A stretch of DNA of 64,000 nt. Origin: Maribacter dokdonensis DSW-8. GTDB taxonomy: Bacteria; Bacteroidota; Bacteroidia; Flavobacteriales; Flavobacteriaceae. This document shows, in pieces, positions 36,601 through 45,978 of the stretch. Each line of letters opens with the position of its first letter. The stretch's first letter is position 1. The stretch lies in the NCBI RefSeq assembly GCF_001447995.1, contig NZ_LDPE01000002.1, forward strand, positions 496,001 to 560,000. The letters are read 5' to 3'. The notes under the pieces were generated by a model. It searched no databases, was not told the DNA's origin, and saw only the letters and a list, made by a program, of their open reading frames with translations. The translations under genes were made by a program, and so were the position numbers.

Positions 36601-37125
36601 TTAAGCAACTTCTTTTTCAAAGGCTATAAAATTAACCACCTTGCCATTATGGTCAAAAACGGGTTCTCCTTGTATTTTACAATTGTAGGTAGTACCGTCT
36701 TTTCTATAATTGACAACAGTAACTTCAAAAGGACTTTTTTCTTTTACTGCTCTTGAAACTATTTTTAATGTAGAATTAGAAGTTAAGTCGCCTTGAAACA
36801 TTTTAGGGTTCTTACCTACTATTTCATCAGGTCTATATTGGCTCATGTTCCACATGTTCTTTGTGGCAAAAACAATGTTTAGGTGAGTATCTGTTACAAC
36901 AACAATGTTTTTCTCTGTTCTTAATTTTCTATCTAAAATGCTTGTATCAATATTCCAAGAATTAGTAGAAACTAAAGATAACAATGAGTTATAATCTTCA
37001 TCAAGGTTTTTGATCTCCTCATAATTAGAAGCATAAAAATCCCATGAAAGAATAGGTAACATGGTGAATTTTAAGCTATTTCTAAACTTGATATGTGCAT
37101 TATCATAATCTCTTAATTCCATCAT
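36601..37125 (-). CDS. LOV-like PAS domain protein without photoactive cysteine
   Basis: 174 residues: an N-terminal helical part (1-65) and one PAS domain (about 70-172). Segments resemble LOV photoreceptors: YRPDEIVGKNPKMFQGD, FEVTVVNYRKDGTTYNCKI and GKVVNFIAFEKEV, with Asn residues like those that contact flavin. Where LOV has Cys in GRNCRFLQG, this has Pro107. No output domain is present, so it would signal through protein contacts or be a stand-alone sensor. Monocistronic, convergent with pyk. Confidence 0.82.
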   Translation of the reverse strand: MMELRDYDNAHIKFRNSLKFTMLPILSWDFYASNYEEIKNLDEDYNSLLSLVSTNSWNIDTSILDRKLRTEKNIVVVTDTHLNIVFATKNMWNMSQYRPDEIVGKNPKMFQGDLTSNSTLKIVSRAVKEKSPFEVTVVNYRKDGTTYNCKIQGEPVFDHNGKVVNFIAFEKEVA

Positions 37126-37324
37126 CTTGTATAGTTTAGATTAAAAATATCTATATTTTTTCATGGTTTTTGGAAGTTAAAGCTATGAAAAATACTTGCT
37201 ACGGGAATAACTTTAATAATGGTTTACTATAAATGTTTAAGTAATCCTTGATAATTGGGCAATAGATCTTTAAAAGGTTGAACAACCCATGGCCAAAATT
37301 TGTTGAAAATTGGTGGTTTTATAG

Positions 37325-37360
37325 AAATCCCCAATAGTGTGTTATCACTTTTGGGGATTT
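37325..37360. other. Long imperfect hairpin downstream of efflux operon 1
   Basis: AAATCCCCAA...TTGGGGATTT (10 bp) enclosing AGTG-TGTTAT-CACT (4 bp), separated by one mismatch. It lies 28 bp after the outer-membrane factor stop; the absence of a T run makes a weak terminator, or another structured element, possible. Confidence 0.55.
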
Positions 37361-37388
37361 ATCTGCTAAGTTTTCAACAAGAGTATTG

Positions 37389-38837
37389 CTAGTTCCACCC
37401 GCCACCAAGAGCTTGGTATACATTTATTTTTGCAAGTAACTGATCTTTTTTGGTTTCGATCAATTCCATTTTAGATTCCAATGCTTCACGTTGTGTCAAC
37501 AATACTTCAATATATTCTATCCTTGCAGATTGAAACAGCCGTGTAGACAAATCGATCGAAGCGGTCAAAGCTTCTACTTGGTCCTCTTTCAGCATATAAC
37601 TCTGCTCAAGATTTTCAATTTTAGAAAGCATATTTACAACTTCAATATAACCGCCTAAAACAGCTTTTTCATATTCATAGACTGCCTGTATTTGTTTGGA
37701 ATTTGCAGTATTGTAATCTGCTTTAATGGCATTTCTATTGATCAAAGGACCTACAATATCTCCAACGGCGCTATAAATCAAAGATTCTGGGGTATGTGTC
37801 AGGTATTTTGGTTTAAATGCCTGTAGCCCAACGCCAGCCTTCAATCCTATTGAAGGATAAAAATTTGCCCTGGCAACCTTTATATTCAATTTTGCCGCTT
37901 CCAGTTCAAATTCCGCTTGCCTAATATCCGGTCTATTTAAAAGCAACTGTGATGGTATACCGGCATCAATAGTATTTATTGCTGTTGCTATAAAATTATC
38001 TGAATTACGGGCAATATGCTGTGGTTGTCTACCTATCAAAAAATTCAGCTTATTTTCCATTTCAACAATTTCTTGGAGAACTTCAAATTTGTGGCTTTTG
38101 TTTTTAGCTACTTCTGCCTCAAATCTTTTTACCGCTAATTCGGTAGCTCTAGCTGCTTGCTTTTGTAGCCGGACCATAGTTAAGGCATTACCTTGTAATT
38201 CTAGATTTTGCTCAATGATTGCCAATTGATTATCCAATGCGATCAATTCGTAATATGATTGGGCTATTTCCGCAATTAACCTGGTAATCATAAAGTTTTT
38301 ACCTTCAATAGTAGATAGGTATTCTAAGGTGGCGGCCTTTTTGGAATTGCGTAGTTTTTTCCAAACATCCAATTCCCAGGTAGCAAATAGACCGGCGGAG
38401 TAATCTGTTAAAGGCTCAGGAAATTCTTCGCCTTCCCTGATATCCAAGTTTTTTTCAACAGCACCGTTACGGGTATATTCGCCAACTTTTTCTACTTCAG
38501 CTCCGGCACCATAATTTATAAAAGGCAAATATTCTCCTTTTCTTGCCTTCACTTCGTTCTGGGCAACATCAATTTGTTGCATCATAATGCGCAACTCTTG
38601 GTTATTTGCCAAGGCAGTATCTATCAATGCAATAAGATGCTCATCTTCAAAGAAATGGCTCCATTTTAATTGAGCACTATTTAAAGTATCTACGGGCAAA
38701 CCATTAAAACTTGAAGGTAAGTCCGTATTTGCCGATTTTAATTGCTTTGTGGGCACACAAGAATAGAAGAGACCCATTAGTATTAAAAATAGCAATAGGA
38801 TCTTACCATGCTTCATGGTATTGTTTATCTTAATCAT
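37389..38837 (-). CDS. RND efflux outer-membrane factor (NodT/OprM family lipoprotein)
   Basis: 482 residues. Lipoprotein signal LLLFLILMGLFYSC (from the second Met, residue 8, a better signal-peptide start), then two OEP/TolC-like repeats (AGLFATWELDVWKKLRN, LLNRPDIRQAEFELEAAKLN, RANFYPSIGLKAG) and the closing NVYQALGGGWN. It forms the trimeric exit duct of the pump. The first ATG overlaps the RND stop by 8 bp (ATGATTAA). Confidence 0.92.
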   Translation of the reverse strand: MIKINNTMKHGKILLLFLILMGLFYSCVPTKQLKSANTDLPSSFNGLPVDTLNSAQLKWSHFFEDEHLIALIDTALANNQELRIMMQQIDVAQNEVKARKGEYLPFINYGAGAEVEKVGEYTRNGAVEKNLDIREGEEFPEPLTDYSAGLFATWELDVWKKLRNSKKAATLEYLSTIEGKNFMITRLIAEIAQSYYELIALDNQLAIIEQNLELQGNALTMVRLQKQAARATELAVKRFEAEVAKNKSHKFEVLQEIVEMENKLNFLIGRQPQHIARNSDNFIATAINTIDAGIPSQLLLNRPDIRQAEFELEAAKLNIKVARANFYPSIGLKAGVGLQAFKPKYLTHTPESLIYSAVGDIVGPLINRNAIKADYNTANSKQIQAVYEYEKAVLGGYIEVVNMLSKIENLEQSYMLKEDQVEALTASIDLSTRLFQSARIEYIEVLLTQREALESKMELIETKKDQLLAKINVYQALGGGWN

Positions 38838-41800
38838 TATCTTCTTTTTTGGTTAGTTTTTTAATCATTTGCTTTAATTCGCGAAGCTTTTGGCGTGTTT
38901 TACTTTCACCTTCGCTTAGTCTCATAAACTCTTCCGATACGGGTTCGTCCGACTCCCCTTTAATAAGTCCACGACCATCTGCCATTTTTGCGAAAATGTA
39001 ATACAGGCCAGGGATAATAAGTACACCTATTAATGTACCCATAAGCATACCGCCCATTGCCGACCCACCAATGGTTCTATTGCCTATTGCCCCTGCGCCA
39101 TGTGCAATAACCAAAGGAATTAGTCCAGCTATAAAAGCAAAGGAAGTCATTAGAATAGGTCTAAAACGCACCTTTGCACCTTCAATGGCGGCTTCTAGAA
39201 TAGTGCTCCCCTGTCTTCTTTTTTGAACTGCGAATTCAACGATAAGCACGGCATTTTTACCCAGTAGGCCAACAAGCATAATGAGTCCGATTTGTGCATA
39301 AACATCATTTGCTAGTCCCATTGCCTTTAGCATAAAGAAAGACCCAAGAACACCTACCGGTAGTGATAGTATGATGGCGAACGGAAGTAGGAAACTTTCA
39401 TACTGGGCCGCTAGAACAAAGTATACGAAGATCAATACCACCATAAAAATGTAGAGCGATTCATTTCCTCTTTGCGCCTCATCATATGAAAGACCTTCCC
39501 AAGCCACATCAAAGCCTCTAGGTAAAGTTTGCTCTGCAACTTCGTTAATAGCTTGTATAGCATCACCACTGGTATAACCACTAGCAGGAAGCCCTCTTAT
39601 CGAAGCAGAATTGTATAAATTATATCTGGTGATCTCATTTGGTCCCAGTCTCTTTTCCATGGACATAAAGGCGGAATATGGAACCATTTCTCCCTCTTCG
39701 TTCTTTACGAACAGTTTTTCTAGATCAGAAGGCAATGCCCTGTATTCAGGAGCAGCTTGGGTGTACACCTTAAAAAATCTACCAAAGCGAATAAAACCTT
39801 GTTCATAGGTACTACCAATTAATATATTCAGGTTTTCCATGGCTTTATCAATGGAAACCCCTTTTTGCATGGCAATCTTATTGTTGATTTTTAATTCATA
39901 TTGAGGGTAATTGGCAGAGTAAAAAGTAAACAGTCCGGTAAGCTCATCCCGTTTAGACAACGCTTCCATAAAATCATTGTTGATTTTTTCAAATTCGTGA
40001 TAATCGGTTCCGTCCGTTTTATCTAAAAGACGCATGGAGAATCCGCCAGAGGATCCAAAACCGGGTACCGCAGGTGGTTCAAAGTATTCAATTACCGCAC
40101 CTAAATCTTTGGTTTCTTCCTCTAGCTCTTCCATGATTTCATGAACGGAATGATGACGTTGGCTCCAGGGTTTAAGGTTGATCAACACCGTACCGGCATT
40201 TGATCCACGCCCTTCGGTCATAATTTCATAACCAGCCAATGAAGAGGCGGACTCCACACCTTCGGTCTCTTCACAGATTTGCTGTAATTTATGGGCTACA
40301 TCATTGGTACGTTCTAAGGTAGAACCTGGTGGTGTTTGTATAATGGCATAAATCATACCTTGATCCTCATTTGGAATAAAACCAGCAGGTAAACTTTTGT
40401 TGGTGAAAAATATGGCGACACAAAAAGCACCCAGAATACCAAAGGTCAATACTCTTCTTGCAACAATTTTATTAAGGATGTTACCATACCTACCCGTAAG
40501 TTTTTCAAAACCTCTATTAAACCAATCAATGAATTTATCTACAATTGTTTTTTTACGTTGTTTACCATGGTTGTTTTTAAGAATCATGGCACAGAGCACA
40601 GGTGTTAAGGTTAGGGCTACAATAGCCGATAGAATTATTGAGCCTGCCATGGTTATAGAAAACTGACGGTAGAAAACCCCAACAGGTCCCGTCATAAAAG
40701 CAATAGGAATGAACACCGAAACCATTACCAAAGTAATGGCTATTATGGCACCCCCTATTTCGTTGACTACTAATTTTACGGCTTCATAAGGTCCCACATG
40801 GGTTTCTTCCATTTTGGCATGTACGGCTTCAACCACTACTATAGCATCATCAACCACAATACCAATGGCCAGTACCAATGCAAAAAGGGTAATTAGGTTA
40901 ATGGAGAGTCCAAATAACTGCATAATAAAAAATGCCCCGATCAAGGAAACGGGTACGGCAATAATGGGAATTAAGGTAGAGCGCCAATCGCCCAAAAAGA
41001 GAAATACAACTATGGCAACCAGAATAAAGGCATCTCTTAGTGTGTGTATTACTTGTTCTATAGATGCATTTAAAAAGTTGGAAACGTCATAACTAATTTT
41101 GTAATCCAGACCAGTGGGAAGGTCTTTTTTAAGTTCGTTCAACTTGGATTTTACTTCATCTATAACATCACTGGCATTACTACCAAAAGTTTGTTTCAAT
41201 ACTATAGATGCTGATGGTTTTCCATCTAGATTAGAGTAGATATCAAAAAATTCGCTACCAAGCTCCACGTCTGCTACATCACCAAGCGTTAAAATTTCGC
41301 CTTCGGCATTTGCCTTAAGAATAATGTCTTTGTATTGTTGAGGTTCATCATACCTATCTTGGTACATGAGAACATATTCCAGGGACTGTGAGGTTTTGCC
41401 GGAACTTTGCCCAATTCTACCGGGGCGTGCCAAAATACTTTGCTCTTCCATAGCCTCAAGAATTTCTTCGGCAGAAATATTATAGGCACGCATACGATCA
41501 GGCTTTAACCATACGCGCATGGCAAACTTACGGCTACCTAAGATCTGTGCACTTGCAATACCATCTATTCTTTGAATTTCAGGAATCATTTTGGTGTATG
41601 CATAGTTGTATAGAAACAGCTCGTGATCATCTGCATTGTCACTATACAAGTTTACGTACATAAGCATACTTGGCTGTACAGGAGTAATGATAACACCTTC
41701 ACGTTGTACCAGTTCTGGTAATAACGGCATTACTTGATCCACCCTTGTTTTGACCCTCACAACTGCTTGGTCAGGGTCTGTGCCAGGCTCAAAGATGATA

Positions 41801-42072
41801 CGGATGGTGCCTTCACCGGCACTTGTAGCATCAGAAGCAATATAGCGCATATCTTGTACACCATTAATTGCGGTTTCTAATGGAATAAGCGTTGATTTTA
41901 CCAATACGTCTGCACTAGAGCCCGGGTAGGCTATAAAGATATTGACCGTTGTGGGCGCAATATCCGGAAACTGTGAAATAGGTAATTGCTTTATGGAGAG
42001 CAACCCTACGAATACTATGATTACCGATATGACGATAGCCAATACCGGTCTTTTTATAAACTTACTGAACAT
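38830..42072 (-). CDS. RND multidrug efflux permease (HAE1/AcrB family)
   Basis: 1080 residues, twelve predicted helices and two large periplasmic loops. N-terminus FIKRPVLAIVISVIIVFVGL, proton-relay segment ALVLAIGIVVDDAIVVVEAV, GPVGVFYRQFSITMAGSI and NEDQGMIYAIIQTPPGSTL are AcrB hallmarks. Proton-driven export of hydrophobic compounds. A charged C-terminal tail of about 45 residues is longer than in the second pump. Middle gene of a fusion protein-permease-duct operon. Confidence 0.96.
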   Translation of the reverse strand: MFSKFIKRPVLAIVISVIIVFVGLLSIKQLPISQFPDIAPTTVNIFIAYPGSSADVLVKSTLIPLETAINGVQDMRYIASDATSAGEGTIRIIFEPGTDPDQAVVRVKTRVDQVMPLLPELVQREGVIITPVQPSMLMYVNLYSDNADDHELFLYNYAYTKMIPEIQRIDGIASAQILGSRKFAMRVWLKPDRMRAYNISAEEILEAMEEQSILARPGRIGQSSGKTSQSLEYVLMYQDRYDEPQQYKDIILKANAEGEILTLGDVADVELGSEFFDIYSNLDGKPSASIVLKQTFGSNASDVIDEVKSKLNELKKDLPTGLDYKISYDVSNFLNASIEQVIHTLRDAFILVAIVVFLFLGDWRSTLIPIIAVPVSLIGAFFIMQLFGLSINLITLFALVLAIGIVVDDAIVVVEAVHAKMEETHVGPYEAVKLVVNEIGGAIIAITLVMVSVFIPIAFMTGPVGVFYRQFSITMAGSIILSAIVALTLTPVLCAMILKNNHGKQRKKTIVDKFIDWFNRGFEKLTGRYGNILNKIVARRVLTFGILGAFCVAIFFTNKSLPAGFIPNEDQGMIYAIIQTPPGSTLERTNDVAHKLQQICEETEGVESASSLAGYEIMTEGRGSNAGTVLINLKPWSQRHHSVHEIMEELEEETKDLGAVIEYFEPPAVPGFGSSGGFSMRLLDKTDGTDYHEFEKINNDFMEALSKRDELTGLFTFYSANYPQYELKINNKIAMQKGVSIDKAMENLNILIGSTYEQGFIRFGRFFKVYTQAAPEYRALPSDLEKLFVKNEEGEMVPYSAFMSMEKRLGPNEITRYNLYNSASIRGLPASGYTSGDAIQAINEVAEQTLPRGFDVAWEGLSYDEAQRGNESLYIFMVVLIFVYFVLAAQYESFLLPFAIILSLPVGVLGSFFMLKAMGLANDVYAQIGLIMLVGLLGKNAVLIVEFAVQKRRQGSTILEAAIEGAKVRFRPILMTSFAFIAGLIPLVIAHGAGAIGNRTIGGSAMGGMLMGTLIGVLIIPGLYYIFAKMADGRGLIKGESDEPVSEEFMRLSEGESKTRQKLRELKQMIKKLTKKEDND

Positions 42073-42088
42073 GTTCTTTGTTTTTTGG

Positions 42089-43174
42089 TTATTCGGCGTA
42101 AACGGCCAATTTTGACATTACCTTGGTAGGTTCGGCAAATAGGGTTTCAATCTTTTCATTGTTTTTAACCATTCTGATACCGTCTACCAAAATTCTGTCT
42201 TTTAGTTGAAGACCTTTGTTGACTACAAAAAGGTGAGGCAATTCAGCGGCAACCGAAATTTCGGTTTGGTGAACAACATTATCATTATCAAGAACAAAAA
42301 CGTAGCGTTTGTCCAATATCTCAAAAGTTGCTTTTTGTGGTATGATCAAAGCTTCATTGAAAGGAATGGTCATGAGTACGCTACCGGTTTCACCGTGTCT
42401 TAAAATCTGATCTGGGTTAGGGAAAGTGGCCCTAAAGGCAATGTTACCGGTTTCATTATTGAATTCTCCTTCAATAGTTTCAACAATTCCCTTTTGGTTG
42501 AACCTTTTATTGTTGGCCATTAATAGTTGAACCTCTTTTTTAGAGTCTTTGTCCGTACTCATGATATAGTCTAGATACTCCGCCTCGGGTACATTGAAAT
42601 AGACCCACATTTTAGAATTATCGGATAAGGTGGTAAGTAGTTCTCCCTCGTCTAAAAGGCTACCTTCCCTAACATGTAAATGGTCCATGATACCATCAAA
42701 AGGAGCCCGAATATTGGTAAAGCCTAAATGGGTCTGTGCGAGAGAAACTTCTGCGTTGGCCTTATCAAAATTGGCTTTTGCCATGGATAATTCGTTTTCA
42801 GAAACCACATTTCCATCAGCTAAAAGTTGGGTATTTTGTAGTTCTATTTCGGCAACTTTAGCCTCTGCCTTTGCTTTTTGTAAATCTGCTTCATAAATGT
42901 TGGGCATTATATTGAACATTTTTTGCCCTTTTTTCACTATCTGTCCTTCGTCTACATGAATTTCGTTCAAATATCCTTTTTCAAGGGCCCTAAGTTCAAT
43001 GTGTTTAAATGAATGTATTTGACATACATAATCTTTGGTAATAGAAGTGTCTTTTTTAATTGGATTGGTAATTAAGAATTTGGTGTGCTCTTCTTTTTTT
43101 TCTTTTTTAGAATTACAGCTTGCCACAATGAACAAAGTGCATGCGGTAGCGATCAGGAGTACGCTCTTGGTCAT
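42089..43174 (-). CDS. RND efflux periplasmic adaptor (membrane fusion protein)
   Basis: 361 residues from the Met at 43174, which gives a clean lipoprotein signal (LLIATACTLFIVASC); an upstream Met at 43231 would add an unlikely 19 residues. Adaptor features: biotinyl-lipoyl-like GYLNEIHVDEGQIVKKGQ, helical hairpin (about 85-145), second lipoyl half NIRAPFDGIMDHLHVREGS, and beta-barrel/membrane-proximal domains. First gene of efflux operon 1, 16 bp before the permease. Confidence 0.92.
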   Translation of the reverse strand: MTKSVLLIATACTLFIVASCNSKKEKKEEHTKFLITNPIKKDTSITKDYVCQIHSFKHIELRALEKGYLNEIHVDEGQIVKKGQKMFNIMPNIYEADLQKAKAEAKVAEIELQNTQLLADGNVVSENELSMAKANFDKANAEVSLAQTHLGFTNIRAPFDGIMDHLHVREGSLLDEGELLTTLSDNSKMWVYFNVPEAEYLDYIMSTDKDSKKEVQLLMANNKRFNQKGIVETIEGEFNNETGNIAFRATFPNPDQILRHGETGSVLMTIPFNEALIIPQKATFEILDKRYVFVLDNDNVVHQTEISVAAELPHLFVVNKGLQLKDRILVDGIRMVKNNEKIETLFAEPTKVMSKLAVYAE

Positions 43175-43296
43175 AAGTATAATATTTAATTGATTGGAAA
43201 ATAAAATGTGAATATGTGGAGACACGCACAATTCATAAAGCAGAAGATGATTACATCTTAAAATTGGCTGCTGCTAAAAAAATGTAGACGTGTTTT

Positions 43297-43318
43297 GGGT
43301 CAAATAGAGACTTGACCT
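43297..43318. promoter_or_regulatory. Inverted repeat upstream of efflux operon 1
   Basis: GGTCAA-ATAGAGAC-TTGACC (6-bp arms, 8-nt spacer), about 120 bp upstream of the adaptor start and 10 bp past the stop of the small secreted protein. Spacing suits a dimeric regulator; no regulator gene of this operon is adjacent. Confidence 0.45.
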
Positions 43319-43327
43319 GAAGAAATT

Positions 43328-43747
43328 TTAAATACGAAATACCTGATATAGGACAAAGCGCCTATTTGCTATGGGTAGAAAAGTAAATAGCTTTTGTAGT
43401 GTGCTGCTATTTGTAAAATAGCTGAATAAGAATAAAACAGCTAATAAATAAAATGAAGCAGAAGCTTGTTGCTGCGCTACATCTTTTTGAAAATGAGATT
43501 GTTTACTTTCTTCTTCTTCAATTTCAATGGCCTCAATTGCCATTACCTTATCTAGGTTGCCAAATGAGTTTTTAAGAACAGTTTTGTGTAAAGCAACCGT
43601 TTCTTGAGTATTGCCTATAGCATGTTGAAATTGCTGAATGTTTTGAAAAGAGGTATGCTCTATATTGTAGTTACCGTATAGAGGGCTGTATATACCAGTT
43701 AGTAGTATACAGATGGAAAGAAGAAATTTTAAAAAACTCTTTTTCAT
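43328..43747 (-). CDS. Small secreted/membrane protein of unknown function
   Basis: 139 residues. Signal peptide (LLSICILLTGIYSPLYG), a soluble part with an acidic run (IEIEEEESKQSHFQK), and one C-terminal helix (SFYLLAVLFLFSYF) with a basic tail. No family recognised. It sits on the same strand upstream of efflux operon 1 with a 153-bp gap. Confidence 0.7.
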   Translation of the reverse strand: MKKSFLKFLLSICILLTGIYSPLYGNYNIEHTSFQNIQQFQHAIGNTQETVALHKTVLKNSFGNLDKVMAIEAIEIEEEESKQSHFQKDVAQQQASASFYLLAVLFLFSYFTNSSTLQKLFTFLPIANRRFVLYQVFRI

Positions 43748-43855
43748 TTAAGGAGCCAAAATTATTCTAGCTATAGTTGCTGTACAACTAAAAGCCGTTA
43801 ATTTTTGTTAACATTTTCAATTATTGGTCAAAAGGCGAAAAAATGGGGTGAATAA

Positions 43856-44959
43856 TTAAAAATCAAACTTTAATTGCACTAAAATCGATTTATCGTCAAC
43901 TTTTTTAGTTTTCTTATCTTCTGTATTTAAATTGGATAAGGAGATGCCTAATAGTCGAACAGAGTTTTGTAACTCCTCTTGATAGAGAAGATCTTTAGCC
44001 GTTTCTAAAATGAGGTCTTTGTCCGCAATAAAATAGGGCATAGTTTTACTTCTTGTGTTTAAAGTGAAATCGCTATATTTTATTTTTAGCGTAATAGTTT
44101 TTCCTGCTACCTTAGATTTCGTTAGTCTTCTTTCTAGTTCTTGAGCAATATGCTCTAACCTTTCCAGCATAAAAATTTCACTGCTGAGGTTTTCGTTGAA
44201 TGTACGTTCCGCTCCAACAGATTTTGGTATGCGGTGCGGTTTAACTTCACTATTATGAATGCCACGTACTACATGATAATAGTATGGACCGCTTTTGCCA
44301 AAATTTTCGGCAAGAAATTCAATGGATTTTGATTTTAAGTCCTTGCCCGTAAAAATGCCCAGCTTATACATTTTTTCTGCAGTAACCTTACCAACGCCAT
44401 AAAACTTGCGTATATCTAAATTTTCTAAAAACGGAATTACCTCTTCTGGATTAACCGTTTTTTGTCCGTTAGGTTTATTGATATCACTTGCTACTTTGGC
44501 TATAAATTTATTGATCGAAATTCCTGCGGATGCATTTAAGCCTGTCTTTTCTAGAATACGTTGCCGGATTTCTGTGGCAAGCATGGTGGCAGAAGGGTTT
44601 CCTTTTTTATTTATGGTTACATCTAGGTATGCTTCATCAAGTGACAATGGTTCTACCAAATCTGTGTATTCAAAGAAAATGGCCCGTATTTGTTTTGAGA
44701 TTTCCTTATAACGATCAAACCGGGGTTTTACAAAAATAAGGTGAGGACAGTTTTTTCTAGCTTGAAATCCGCTCATAGCACTACGCACACCAAATTTACG
44801 GGCTTCATAATTAGCTGCCGATACCACGCCTCTTTTCTCACTACCACCAACGGCCAAGGGCTTGCCCTTTAAATCTGGGTTGTCCAACTCTTCTACGGAC
44901 GCATAAAAGGCATCCATATCAACATGAATAATTTTTCGAAGAGGCATTTCATTGGGCAT
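43856..44959 (-). CDS. dinB: DNA polymerase IV (Y-family)
   Basis: About 367 residues from the ATG at 44959 (a TTG two codons earlier and an ATG at 44947 are alternatives). Y-family motifs: HVDMDAFYASVEE (metal-binding Asp), KRGVVSAANYEARKFGVRSAM, and SLDEAYLDVT (second metal-binding acidic pair), then the HhH and little-finger domains (FYGVGKVTAEKMYKLGI). Translesion synthesis. Length is slightly beyond E. coli DinB; the C-terminal beta-clamp-type end reads KSILVQLKFDF. Confidence 0.94.
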   Translation of the reverse strand: MPNEMPLRKIIHVDMDAFYASVEELDNPDLKGKPLAVGGSEKRGVVSAANYEARKFGVRSAMSGFQARKNCPHLIFVKPRFDRYKEISKQIRAIFFEYTDLVEPLSLDEAYLDVTINKKGNPSATMLATEIRQRILEKTGLNASAGISINKFIAKVASDINKPNGQKTVNPEEVIPFLENLDIRKFYGVGKVTAEKMYKLGIFTGKDLKSKSIEFLAENFGKSGPYYYHVVRGIHNSEVKPHRIPKSVGAERTFNENLSSEIFMLERLEHIAQELERRLTKSKVAGKTITLKIKYSDFTLNTRSKTMPYFIADKDLILETAKDLLYQEELQNSVRLLGISLSNLNTEDKKTKKVDDKSILVQLKFDF

Positions 44960-45011
44960 AAGCAAATTTAAGACTTATCTTAGTTTATGAATAGTAGTTT
45001 TATCCATTCAT

Positions 45012-45479
45012 ATGTTAGAAATAGAGCGTAAATTTTTGGTAGGATCAGAAGATTATAAATCTGAAGCAAGGTCTAAAACTAGAATAGTACAAGGCTTTTT
45101 AAATACAGATCCCAACAGAACGGTTAGAATTAGAATAAAGGGCGATACCGGATTTATTACCGTAAAGGGGAAATCCAATGCTTCAGGTACATCTAGGTTT
45201 GAATGGGAAAAGGAAATTTCTATAGTAGATGCTGAGCGTCTGTTGAAGTTGTGTGAAAAAGGAATTCTAGATAAATATAGATATGAAGTGCCGGTAGGGA
45301 ACCATGTTTATGAGGTAGATGAATTCCGTGATGAAAATGAAGGGTTGACAGTAGCTGAAATTGAATTGAACGATGAGAATGAATTATTTGAAAAACCAGC
45401 TTGGTTGGGGGTAGAGGTCACCGGTGAGGTAAAATATTATAACTCCCAATTAAGTAAAACACCTTTTAATCTATGGTAG
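45012..45479 (+). CDS. CYTH domain protein (inorganic triphosphatase-like)
   Basis: 155 residues. CYTH signature EIERKFLV at the N-terminus, then RTVRIRIKGDTGFITVKGK and AEIELNDENE, supplying the charged residues of the tunnel-fold active site. Prokaryotic homologues hydrolyse tripolyphosphate or act on other triphosphates; the substrate is not certain. It diverges from dinB and overlaps the next gene by 7 bp. Confidence 0.92.
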   Translation: MLEIERKFLVGSEDYKSEARSKTRIVQGFLNTDPNRTVRIRIKGDTGFITVKGKSNASGTSRFEWEKEISIVDAERLLKLCEKGILDKYRYEVPVGNHVYEVDEFRDENEGLTVAEIELNDENELFEKPAWLGVEVTGEVKYYNSQLSKTPFNLW

Positions 45480-45970
45480 GAAGTAAGAATCTTTTTTTTG
45501 GCATACTGGTATTGATGCTCATTTTGGCATGTAATCAAAAGAAAGTAGAATTAAGCCCTAACGTGCCCAATGAAGAAAAGAAATCGGCGACACAGTTGAA
45601 AACAGAACTAACTGAGAAGGGTTTTCAGATTTTTGATTATGTAGATGAGAAAACCAAAGACACGGTACTTATGCAGGAGTATTATATTGCTTTTTTAAAA
45701 AGTGGTCCAAACCGTAATCAGCCAAAAGCTGTAGCGGATAGTTTGCAAATGCTACATATGGCACACTTGGGTAAAATGTATGAATTGGGATATGCGGATA
45801 TTTCTGGACCATTTGGTGATGATGGCGATATAAGGGGAATAACCATTTACAATACACCAAGTATGGAAATTGCCGATAGTTTGGCCAACGCAGATCCCAT
45901 GGTAAAAGCGGGTAGATTAAAAATAGAAATTCACCCGTGGTGGGCGGCCAAAGGTTTTGGACTTCGGTAA
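45473..45970 (+). CDS. YciI-like domain lipoprotein
   Basis: 165 residues. Lipoprotein signal (FFGILVLMLILAC), then a YciI/EthD-like ferredoxin-type fold (about 70-155): YYIAFLKSGPNRNQ, HMAHLGKMYELGYADISGPF, EIADSLANADPMVKAGRLKIEIHPW. The family is small dimeric and often linked to unknown enzymology; a lipid-anchored form is unusual. It starts inside the CYTH gene, so the two are coupled. Confidence 0.82.
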   Translation: MVGSKNLFFGILVLMLILACNQKKVELSPNVPNEEKKSATQLKTELTEKGFQIFDYVDEKTKDTVLMQEYYIAFLKSGPNRNQPKAVADSLQMLHMAHLGKMYELGYADISGPFGDDGDIRGITIYNTPSMEIADSLANADPMVKAGRLKIEIHPWWAAKGFGLR

Positions 45971-45978
45971 TTCACATT

